From positions 1 through 7,794 of the forward strand of contig CADCOL010000025.1 of the NCBI GenBank assembly GCA_902803015.1: 7,794 bases of DNA, read 5' to 3'. This DNA is from an uncultured Lachnospiraceae bacterium (lineage in GTDB: Bacteria; Bacillota; Clostridia; Lachnospirales; Lachnospiraceae). Shown piece by piece: positions 1 through 5,251 of the stretch (position 1 is its first letter; the number at the start of each line of letters is the position of its first letter). The position numbers and the translations under genes were made by a program. The notes below the pieces were generated by a model that searched no databases, was not told the DNA's origin, and saw only the letters and a program-made list of their open reading frames with translations.

Positions 1-1889
1 ATTTAGAAAAATTAAACAAAATCAAGAAAGAACATCCTGAGCAGATGGCGGAAATTAATGCGTTCCTGCAGGATTTGGAAGGATTTGAAAATGATATTAA
101 AGAGGAATATCCGTATATTCACGAGGAATTTTCGGAATATAAAAATGCCTTTCAGGGGATTGTAAACACGAACAGCAATGATTTACTTGCCGGTCTGTAC
201 CTTAGATATTTGAACGATTTTAAGGGTTTCATTGAGCGTGAACCGCAAGAAGGAATGAGTTCGAATTACGATATTTTCATGAAGTACATGGACACACCCG
301 AGAAAATTCGTCGTTTTAAAAGTGTTTGCGGAATTCTTGAACTCGGTGTGGATCTTCAACAAGAAGATATTCAGCTGGAAGACGATGACATTGTCAAAAT
401 GGAGGATCCGAAAGCCGACAAAGTAGAGGAACTTGGTAATGCCAAGCCGAAGAGACTTGCAAATGTCAAGCCGGAGGACACCTATGTAAAGGAGTCACTG
501 GAAGTTGCCATCAATTATATTGAGGATATTCGGGATAATCAGTTTAAAAATGCCGCGGAGGACTTTTCATCCCAGGAAATAGACAAGCATATAGATAATG
601 TTTTCCGTATTATGGCCGCGCGTCAGCTTGCCGATTCCGACAGAGGAAGCAGCGAAAAACTGAAAAAAGCCGTATTTACCGGGGACGAAGTGGAAGAACG
701 GGTAGATGAAATGAAAAATGACCCGATGTTCAAACAGTTCCTTAAGGATGTTAAGTTAGATCGGAATCTCTATAACAAGTTAATCAAGGCTGCATCTTCC
801 AAATCCGGACATGGCGGTAAACTGGATGATATTTACAAAGAATATGTAAAGAACCTTCCTGCCAGAGATCTTCACAACACCAGAATAAACGAGCGGTATA
901 TGCCTACCGTAAAAGAACGTATAGAGATTCTTCAGAATAAAGCAAAAAACGAGAAAAATTTACCTGAAGAAGCGGCAGCGGAAATCGTTGTTCTTCGTAA
1001 TCTGTCCAGGGCGGAAATCGGTAAGGCGAAGACTCTGGATAAAAAGATTCCCTGCTTCGAGAAGGACACGTTGTGCTATGAAAGCACAAAGTTATCACGT
1101 AATGATTATTTCAGGGATTCCTTCGGCAAAAACACCGTCGCGACCGGGTTGTTATTAAAAGGACACGGCGGAGACATGCTGCAGTTCTTAAGAGATCATT
1201 TTGACGAAGTCGTAGAAAACCAGAAGCGCATGGAAGCCGAGGCAATCGAGGATATGCAGGACCGTATATCGAATAATATGCTGGAACCCGGGGCAATAGA
1301 AGTACAACAGAAAGAATGGGAAGAAGACAAAGCGTTTACGAAATCCATTTTGGAGGAAAACCTGATTGGTTCGAATCTGGAGCGTCTTCAGGCGGAAGCC
1401 AAAACGCTTGCCAAAGATCTTAAAGCGGTAATTAAGAATGAGAAGGATTTAAAGGAACTGGATGCAGAGAATCCGGAAAGAAATAAACCGGGAAAAGTCA
1501 GTGCGCAATACACGGAAATGAAAAAGCAGCTGGTCGAACAGGGAAAACTTCTGATCGGCGAGTATCTGATTCTGATAGGCAAAGCATGGAATAGTAACCT
1601 CGACACTACGGATGTAAGTAAATTTAAGCTGGAGGTTCCCGGAGAGGAACTGGATAAACTTTATTCCCAGAAAGAGAATTACAATAAGGATTTCACGAAA
1701 TTTTTCGAAAAATTCGAAGCAGGGGATATAGCGGACACGCTGAAACTTGTTTCAGAAGCGAAACTACCTGAAGTTCCGAAGCTTTTGGCTGAGAAAAAAA
1801 CACAGCTGGATATAAAACAGAGAAACATCGCACCGAAAAAAGCAGAAGAGCAAAAGAAAGTAGGAGAACCGAAAGGTCACAAACTATAA
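1..1889 (+). CDS. Large helical Lys/Glu-rich protein of unknown function, 5' end outside window
   Basis: I do not recognise this family. The frame is open from base 3 with no stop before the first ATG at 45, and no Shine-Dalgarno precedes that ATG, so the gene almost certainly begins upstream. At least 628 residues are visible. The protein is highly charged, with long runs of Glu, Lys, Asp and Gln and very few Cys (three seen). Stretches encoded around 1200-1600 look like amphipathic or coiled-coil helix. A Gly/His-containing segment, KGHGGDMLQFLRDHF (about 1159-1203), stands out from the rest and could be a family signature. The C-terminus is a Lys/Glu-rich tail ending in GHKL. No membrane helix is apparent in the visible part; a signal peptide cannot be judged because the N-terminus is missing. 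A strong terminator follows directly, so this is the last gene of its transcript. Confidence is high that it is a gene and nil on function. Confidence 0.88.
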   Translation, partial: LEKLNKIKKEHPEQMAEINAFLQDLEGFENDIKEEYPYIHEEFSEYKNAFQGIVNTNSNDLLAGLYLRYLNDFKGFIEREPQEGMSSNYDIFMKYMDTPEKIRRFKSVCGILELGVDLQQEDIQLEDDDIVKMEDPKADKVEELGNAKPKRLANVKPEDTYVKESLEVAINYIEDIRDNQFKNAAEDFSSQEIDKHIDNVFRIMAARQLADSDRGSSEKLKKAVFTGDEVEERVDEMKNDPMFKQFLKDVKLDRNLYNKLIKAASSKSGHGGKLDDIYKEYVKNLPARDLHNTRINERYMPTVKERIEILQNKAKNEKNLPEEAAAEIVVLRNLSRAEIGKAKTLDKKIPCFEKDTLCYESTKLSRNDYFRDSFGKNTVATGLLLKGHGGDMLQFLRDHFDEVVENQKRMEAEAIEDMQDRISNNMLEPGAIEVQQKEWEEDKAFTKSILEENLIGSNLERLQAEAKTLAKDLKAVIKNEKDLKELDAENPERNKPGKVSAQYTEMKKQLVEQGKLLIGEYLILIGKAWNSNLDTTDVSKFKLEVPGEELDKLYSQKENYNKDFTKFFEKFEAGDIADTLKLVSEAKLPEVPKLLAEKKTQLDIKQRNIAPKKAEEQKKVGEPKGHKL

Positions 1890-1894
1890 CCTAT

Positions 1895-1930
1895 ACGGGC
1901 TATTTCATAACGAAATAGCCCGTTTTCTTT
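1895..1930 (+). terminator. Intrinsic terminator of the first gene
   Basis: A perfect 12-bp stem (acgggctatttc at 1895-1906 with gaaatagcccgt at 1912-1923) encloses a 5-nt loop. It runs into a T-rich tract (1923-1930) and begins six bases after the stop codon at 1887-1889. On the other strand the hairpin is not followed by a U tract, so it should act mainly on the + strand gene. It may also weakly help end the convergent lipoprotein transcript, which shows no terminator of its own. Confidence 0.93.
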
Positions 1931-1964
1931 TGCGCAGGTTTATTCATGGATTTCAATTAATGCA

Positions 1965-2426
1965 TTAAAAAGTATGGACATCGAAAATAATGGCATCCTT
2001 TCCATTAAAACGAAGGTCCTTAATCTGAAGCATCGTGGAAAATTCCTTCACGAACTCGTTGGAGCAATACCAATCACTGCCCTGAACCGAAGATAAATTG
2101 ACATCCTTCATTGAAGGAAGCGCTGATGTTTCCAGCCACCAGTCATCATAATCATTCATCAATCTCTGCGCTTCCGCTTCATCGATATAAATAATTCCCC
2201 TATATCCCTGATCTTTACCGGACATTTCAAACCACAGTATTTTCTCAGACATCCAGTATCCTTCGTAATCTGTAGAAGTAATTCCCTTCACGGAATCCAT
2301 GTATTTGTTCGTAAACACCCTGTCCGTTGCATGTTGCGTTGATTCCACCATTTTTGACTGACAGGCAGTAAAGCACATAAGTATTCCTAAAAGAACCGTA
2401 ATTAAAATAGTTTTAGTTTTTTTCAT
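1965..2426 (-). CDS. Small lipoprotein of unknown function
   Basis: The product is 153 residues starting at the ATG at 2426. That start is chosen because AGGAG lies 8 nt upstream and the first 21 residues form a textbook signal peptide: KK(T)K, then a hydrophobic run ILITVLLGILM, then Cys22. The lipobox is F19-T20-A21-C22; Phe at -3 is atypical but tolerated in this class. A longer reading from a GTG at 2501 would put charged residues ahead of the signal peptide and lacks support. The mature part is acidic and rich in aromatic residues (YWMSEKILWFEM, YDDWW, DWYC), suggesting a small folded extracytoplasmic domain anchored to the membrane outer face. I recognise no family. The gene is convergent with the large gene to its left, separated by 75 nt holding that gene's terminator, and is transcribed alone. 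Confidence 0.85.
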   Translation of the reverse strand: MKKTKTILITVLLGILMCFTACQSKMVESTQHATDRVFTNKYMDSVKGITSTDYEGYWMSEKILWFEMSGKDQGYRGIIYIDEAEAQRLMNDYDDWWLETSALPSMKDVNLSSVQGSDWYCSNEFVKEFSTMLQIKDLRFNGKDAIIFDVHTF

Positions 2427-2434
2427 TTTCGATG

Positions 2435-2439
2435 CTCCT
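2435..2439 (-). promoter_or_regulatory. Ribosome binding site deciding the lipoprotein start
   Basis: AGGAG on the minus strand with 8 nt (CATCGAAA) to the ATG at 2426. It picks that ATG over the upstream in-frame GTG at 2501, matching the position of the signal peptide. Confidence 0.85.
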
Positions 2440-2522
2440 AATTTTTTAAATTGTAGTTTCTTCTTATTTTCTTCTGAAAGTATAATCACACATAGTCCCA
2501 CCAGTCCCTATCTGCTGCCTTA

Positions 2523-2533
2523 ATTATATCATA
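2523..2533 (-). promoter_or_regulatory. Extended -10 promoter for the minus-strand lipoprotein
   Basis: The minus strand reads TATGATATAAT: a perfect TATAAT preceded by the TRTGn extension known from Gram-positive sigma-A promoters. No good -35 lies at 16-18 nt; the nearest candidate, TTGTAC, is 20 nt away, which fits promoters that rely on the extended -10. It predicts a start near 2516 and a leader of about 90 nt. No hairpin or known riboswitch is evident in that leader. Confidence 0.6.
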
Positions 2534-2609
2534 CATTCCTTTTACAAGGTACAAGATACAAGCGATGCCCGCACTCATAGGCCCTTCGGTCCTATTTCGT
2601 GCGCGCGCT

Positions 2610-2752
2610 GGTCTACGCTCCGCTTCGGTCCGCGCAAAGCCGACGTCCCCCGGACGTCGTGCGCCGCGCTATCAAAGGGCAAAGAGCAGGTGATGGGGCG
2701 CACGAGGTCCGGTGGACCTCGGTTTTGCGCCGACCGGAGCGGAGCGGAGACC
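2610..2752. repeat. Imperfect 56-bp inverted repeat, REP-doublet-like
   Basis: Bases 2610-2665 and the reverse complement of 2697-2752 match at 49 of 56 positions with no gaps. They are separated by 31 bp (2666-2696). Each arm has its own short palindrome with an 8-bp stem and 3-nt loop: 2641-2659 (CGACGTCC/GGACGTCG) and 2703-2721 (CGAGGTCC/GGACCTCG). Two of the seven arm differences are the two halves of one base pair, C-G in one hairpin and G-C in the other, so local pairing is kept in both. Two further differences give G-U pairs in a long-hairpin RNA. Two inverted REP-like units around a short spacer is the layout of REP doublets (REPINs) mobilised in trans by RAYT transposases. That comparison is by architecture only; no REP consensus was matched. 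Confidence 0.7.
2684..2697 (-). repeat. 14-bp direct copy of the tRNA-Gly 3' end
   Basis: The 14 bases gagcaggtgatggg here recur exactly at 2828-2841, where their complement is the T-arm 3' side, acceptor 3' strand and discriminator of tRNA-Gly. Both copies have the same orientation and lie 144 bp apart. This copy sits in the spacer between the two inverted-repeat arms. The flanking sequence does not restore a tRNA fold, so it is a fragment and not a second tRNA. A repeated tRNA 3' end resembles an attachment-site scar, but it could also be a local duplication. Confidence 0.6.
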
Positions 2753-2794
2753 GAACCCTTGTGTAACAAGGGCTCGGGGCTCCGCTGCTCGATA

Positions 2795-2824
2795 AAAAGA
2801 CCTCAGGTTTTCCTGAGGTCTTTT
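2795..2824 (-). terminator. Bidirectional terminator of the tRNA unit
   Basis: A 13-bp perfect stem (aaaagacctcagg at 2795-2807 with cctgaggtctttt at 2812-2824) closes a TTTT loop. On the minus strand it begins four bases after the tRNA-Gly discriminator and ends in a run of U, fitting termination of the tRNA transcript. The A/T ends make it symmetrical, so it could also stop + strand transcription. A second stem flanks it (ctgctcga 2785-2792 with tcgagcag 2826-2833) and reuses part of the tRNA 3' end. Confidence 0.92.
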
Positions 2825-2828
2825 GTCG

Positions 2829-2899
2829 AGCAGGTGATGGGAATCGAACCCACGTATTCAGCTTGGAAGGCTGATGTTCTACCATTGAACCACACCTGC
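2829..2899 (-). tRNA. tRNA-Gly (anticodon UCC)
   Basis: The minus strand folds into a complete cloverleaf of 71 nt with discriminator U. The acceptor stem is GCAGGTG with CACCTGC; the D arm is GTTC-AATGGTA-GAAC; the anticodon stem TCAGC/GCTGA encloses CTTCCAA with anticodon TCC; the T arm is GTGGG-TTCGATT-CCCAT. Anticodon UCC reads GGA and, by wobble, other Gly codons. U73 is the usual bacterial glycine discriminator. No CCA is encoded: the next bases are CGA, so the CCA-adding enzyme must supply it. It lies 16 nt downstream of tRNA-Pro and is followed at once by a terminator, so both tRNAs come from one precursor. Confidence 0.97.
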
Positions 2900-2915
2900 A
2901 TGATATGAAATTGAA

Positions 2916-2990
2916 TCGAGGTGACAGGATTCGAACCTGCGACCCCCTGGTCCCAAACCAGGTGCTCTAGCCAAACTGAGCCACACCTCG
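2916..2990 (-). tRNA. tRNA-Pro (anticodon UGG)
   Basis: The minus strand forms a 75-nt cloverleaf with discriminator A. The acceptor stem is CGAGGTG with CACCTCG, the anticodon stem CCTGG/CCAGG encloses TTTGGGA with anticodon TGG, and the T arm is GCAGG-TTCGAAT-CCTGT. UGG is the proline anticodon able to read all four CCN codons by extended wobble. No CCA is encoded. It is the first gene of the tRNA pair; its 5' end is about 28 nt from the start site predicted by the consensus promoter, leaving a short leader for RNase P to remove. Confidence 0.97.
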
Positions 2991-3025
2991 CTTGGATCGG
3001 CATCGCTATTCGTGACGCAAGTATG

Positions 3026-3054
3026 ATTATATGCAAGCGACCTTTTTTTGTCAA
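3026..3054 (-). promoter_or_regulatory. Perfect consensus sigma-A promoter of the tRNA-Pro/Gly unit
   Basis: On the minus strand TTGACA (3054-3049) and TATAAT (3031-3026) are both exact consensus hexamers with the ideal 17-bp spacer. An A-rich tract lies in and upstream of the -35 region. The predicted start is near 3019, about 28 nt before tRNA-Pro. Such strength suits stable RNA genes. It is back to back with the lipoprotein operon promoter on the other strand, the two -35 elements being about 52 bp apart. Confidence 0.93.
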
Positions 3055-3106
3055 CATTTTTTTGCATAAAACTATACGGGAAACGGACACAAAAAGGCGC
3101 TTTCAC

Positions 3107-3134
3107 TTGAAATAATAACCGTTTTCGGTATAAT
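3107..3134 (+). promoter_or_regulatory. Sigma-A promoter of the five-gene operon
   Basis: TTGAAA (3107-3112), a 16-bp spacer, then TATAAT (3129-3134) predict a start near 3141 and a leader of about 100 nt. The spacer holds a small palindrome, ACCG-TTTT-CGGT (3118-3129), ending on the first base of the -10. It could be an operator half-site pair but is short enough to be chance. No other convincing promoter is seen down to the window end, so this probably drives the whole downstream gene set. Confidence 0.75.
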
Positions 3135-3182
3135 ATATAGGTGTTGTTCTGCGTTTATGAAAGAATACGAGGAACGGCGGGA

Positions 3183-3202
3183 TTCACGCCTTCGGGCATG
3201 AA
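3183..3202 (+). promoter_or_regulatory. UUCG-capped stem-loop in the operon leader
   Basis: In the leader RNA, TTCA-C-GCC, loop TTCG, then GGC-A-TGAA form seven base pairs with one A-C mismatch around a very stable C(UUCG)G tetraloop. It lies about 40 nt before the start codon. It is not followed by a T run, so it is not an intrinsic terminator. It may stabilise the mRNA 5' region or bind a regulator; no known riboswitch class is recognised. Confidence 0.5.
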
Positions 3203-3230
3203 AATGTATTTTGTTAAAGGGGAAAGAACA

Positions 3231-3235
3231 GAGGA
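3231..3235 (+). promoter_or_regulatory. Ribosome binding site deciding the operon's first start
   Basis: GAGGA lies 8-9 nt before the ATG at 3244, which begins a typical lipoprotein signal peptide. It favours that ATG over an in-frame TTG at 3211, which would add eleven charged residues ahead of the signal peptide. Confidence 0.75.
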
Positions 3236-3243
3236 CTGAATTC

Positions 3244-4497
3244 ATGAAAAAGAGACTTGTAGCAATACTTACGGTCATCTGCCTTGCGGTATCGCTTAGC
3301 GGATGTAACTTCAACATTAACACCAATAATCCCAACCCGAACGACTACGAGGGACCACCTGATGAATTCCCTTCGCAGCAGACGAGCGAAGCAGATCCGT
3401 TCGGCGGAATCGGTCAGGACAGCGGATCTGTTGAATTTGATTTTGAGGCGCACAATCCGACCGATTGGCAGCTCGCTTATAAGGATTTTCTTGATCAAAC
3501 TGCATTCGAGGATGCCAATGATGAGGTGATCGGCTATAACTGGTATTTCCTTGCGGATATTGACAGTACGTTGGGAGAGAATATTCCGGAGCTTTGCGTA
3601 AGACGCGGTACCTGCGAAGCGGATTATATGCTGGATGTATATTCCTACAATCCCGTTGCGAAGAGCGTGGACGAAGTCATTGATGACGGCATCGGTGCAA
3701 GCCATACCACATTCTATGTCGGACCGAGCGGAGACCTTTACAGCTATTCCGGTCATATGGGATACCTTTGGGTAAACCGGATTGAAATCAACAACGGAAA
3801 AGTAACCGAAACACAGGTCTTTGAACAGGACATCAACGGGGATCCGGATGCTGATTATAAGTCCATGTCCGAAATCATCGGAGAGGATACCCAGCCCTGC
3901 CTGACGGCACCGCTTACTAATACCGCAGCCTTGTTCTGGTATATTAACATTCCGGTAGCCACCGCTGATGTGATGGACGGAAAGGCAGCCGATCTGGCGT
4001 TCAATGAGGCATTGTACGGAGACGGCGAAGTATATGCATGCGGTGATGAATTCTATACCGGTAAAACAGGTATGATGAAATTCAGCAATCTTCTGCAACC
4101 CGGTGCAATCGATTCCTATGAAAAGTCAGGCTATGAAATCAACATGCTCTGCGCCACGGATGCAAACTTTGACGGTTTGTCGGAGATGTTTGTCCGCCTG
4201 ATTGGAACGGATTCTTCCGGACAGAATAATTCCTATCATTTTATCCTGTTAAGCTTCCAGGACGGTGTGGTTTACGCGTATGTTCTTCCGAACCTCTCCA
4301 CTGACGGCGGATTGATTGTATGCAATTATTCCGTATACTATAACTGGTATTTCGAAACCTATGACTACTTCATGGGTATCGTATTCGACAAGGATTGCTT
4401 CGTAACGTTTGTTGCGGATAACAATCCCAAGGCACAGCGTCCTTATGTCGGTACCGAGGACAGCTGGTTCGCATACGATCCGAACGTTGAATATTAA
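3244..4497 (+). CDS. Surface lipoprotein with EF-hand-like Asp loops, function unknown
   Basis: The product is 417 residues. It opens with MKKR, a hydrophobic core, and a canonical lipobox L18-S19-G20-C21, so it should be lipidated at Cys21 and anchored on the outer membrane face. An Asn/Pro-rich acidic linker follows (about 22-60), typical of Gram-positive lipoprotein tethers. The folded part repeats a theme: Y-N-W-Y-F-L-A-D-I-D at 98-107 running to P115-E116-L117, and D306-A-N308-F-D310-G311-L-S-E314. The latter fits the D-x-N-x-D-G calcium-loop pattern. From memory, clostridial lipoproteins with 'D-D-D-G-PEL' loops and a nearby GTCEADY-like segment (here R-R-G-T-C-E-A-D-Y) belong to the same loose group, with no assigned reaction. 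It is the first gene of the operon, 55 nt ahead of the phosphatase. A 294-residue open frame on the opposite strand is a shadow. Confidence 0.9.
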   Translation: MKKRLVAILTVICLAVSLSGCNFNINTNNPNPNDYEGPPDEFPSQQTSEADPFGGIGQDSGSVEFDFEAHNPTDWQLAYKDFLDQTAFEDANDEVIGYNWYFLADIDSTLGENIPELCVRRGTCEADYMLDVYSYNPVAKSVDEVIDDGIGASHTTFYVGPSGDLYSYSGHMGYLWVNRIEINNGKVTETQVFEQDINGDPDADYKSMSEIIGEDTQPCLTAPLTNTAALFWYINIPVATADVMDGKAADLAFNEALYGDGEVYACGDEFYTGKTGMMKFSNLLQPGAIDSYEKSGYEINMLCATDANFDGLSEMFVRLIGTDSSGQNNSYHFILLSFQDGVVYAYVLPNLSTDGGLIVCNYSVYYNWYFETYDYFMGIVFDKDCFVTFVADNNPKAQRPYVGTEDSWFAYDPNVEY

Positions 4498-4552
4498 GAT
4501 TCGGCGATTAATTATTAAGATTTTACTAATACGATAGAAAAGAGACTGAATT

Positions 4553-5221
4553 ATGCTTATGATGTTACCGGCAGTGGCAACAATGGCATCGCTTTATACG
4601 ACCGATTTTTATCAGGCGATTTTAAACTGGGATGCCGGGATTTTACTTTGGATTCAGGAGTTTATCCGTAATGATTTCCTGACTCCGATTATGAAAGCCA
4701 TTACGATGAGCGTGGACGGCGGAATCTTCTGGATTGTTCTTTCGGTCATTCTGATTTGTATCCCGAAGACCCGAAAAACCGGCATGTGCTCGGCACTCGC
4801 GCTTGTTTTTTCCGTAATTATCTGCAATGTATTATTGAAAAATCTCTTCGGACGAATTCGCCCGTACGAGGTGATTGACGGTTTGAATCTGCTGGTTAAG
4901 GCGGCGGACGATCCGTCCTTCCCGAGCGGACATACCAGCGCATCTTTTGCGGCATCGGTAGCGATGCTTCTTAGCAGCAACAAGAAGTCTAAACCGTATG
5001 CAATTGCGGCGGTGGTATATGCCTTTATTGTGGGCTTTACGAGATTGTATGTCGGCATTCACTATCCGACGGATGTCATCTGTGCGGCAATTATTGCAAG
5101 TGCATTTGCGGTTCCGGCAACCTACCTCGGAAAAATGCTTTACGACAAACTTGCCGAGGTATTCCGTAAGAAGAAAGAGGCCAAAGCCGTGGCAACAGAG
5201 AAAGACGGCAGCGAGAAGTAG
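4553..5221 (+). CDS. PAP2-family membrane phosphatase
   Basis: A 222-residue integral membrane protein with all three motifs of the PAP2 (type 2 phosphatidic acid phosphatase) superfamily. Motif 1 is K96-x6-R103-P104; motif 2 is P124-S125-G126-H127; motif 3 is R164-x5-H170-x3-D174. H127 and H170 are the expected acid/nucleophile pair, with H170 forming the phospho-enzyme. Hydrophobic segments near 57-71, 77-96, 143-160 and 174-195 fit the family fold with the active site facing outward. Bacterial members dephosphorylate undecaprenyl diphosphate, phosphatidylglycerophosphate or phosphatidic acid; the sequence does not settle which. The C-terminal 25 residues are a charged cytoplasmic tail. ATG 4553 is preceded by a weak AAAAGAGA; ATGs at 4559 and 4562 are alternatives. 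It lies 55 nt after the lipoprotein gene and 30 nt before the next, in one operon. Confidence 0.93.
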   Translation: MLMMLPAVATMASLYTTDFYQAILNWDAGILLWIQEFIRNDFLTPIMKAITMSVDGGIFWIVLSVILICIPKTRKTGMCSALALVFSVIICNVLLKNLFGRIRPYEVIDGLNLLVKAADDPSFPSGHTSASFAASVAMLLSSNKKSKPYAIAAVVYAFIVGFTRLYVGIHYPTDVICAAIIASAFAVPATYLGKMLYDKLAEVFRKKKEAKAVATEKDGSEK

Positions 5222-5251
5222 GGGATTCCGGTTTCGTTTGGGGGAAGCGAA

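Larger units (their letters stand above)
2571..2790. repeat. GC-rich, hairpin-dense noncoding block
   Basis: This 220-bp stretch is about 68% GC by hand count over 2581-2790, while its flanks are AT-rich. I see no credible gene in it: every open frame lacks a ribosome binding site and some run into the tRNA genes. It holds at least four stem-loops: 2571-2602 (GCAC/GTGC and ATAGG/CCTAT around a short loop with TTCGG), 2641-2659, 2703-2721, and 2756-2772 (CCCTTGT/ACAAGGG with a 3-nt loop). Short motifs recur, such as cttcggtcc at 2584 and 2623 and three consecutive cggag units at 2735-2749. The composition and symmetry suggest an intergenic repeat element or a structured RNA; the sequence alone does not decide which. 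It lies between the tRNA terminator and the lipoprotein promoter, where an insertion would do no harm. Confidence 0.75.

Noticed and set aside
2666..2696. Possible second tRNA-Gly or pseudo-tRNA in the repeat spacer
   Set aside because: Only 14 bases match the tRNA 3' end; no T arm, anticodon arm or 5' acceptor strand can be found beside it.
2571..2790. CRISPR array or rRNA fragment
   Set aside because: Repeats are inverted and not regularly spaced direct units, and no recognisable rRNA core motif is present.
2690..2908. Open frame on + strand ending in a GIEPTYSAWKADVLPLNHT-like string
   Set aside because: It is the antisense translation of tRNA-Gly, a well-known source of spurious proteins; no ribosome binding site, and it crosses the terminator.
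2613..3106. Minus-strand open frames through the tRNAs (for example VRFPSPA and VAGSNPVTS strings)
   Set aside because: Sense translations of tRNA-Gly and tRNA-Pro plus the GC-rich block; tRNA cloverleaves fully explain the sequence.
2921..3115. Open frame beginning MTGFEPATPWSQTRC on + strand
   Set aside because: It is the antisense translation of tRNA-Pro and crosses the tRNA promoter; a classic false annotation.
3214..4098. 294-codon open frame on the minus strand
   Set aside because: It lies wholly opposite the lipoprotein gene, which has a promoter, ribosome binding site and signal peptide; the antisense frame has none and no family-like content.
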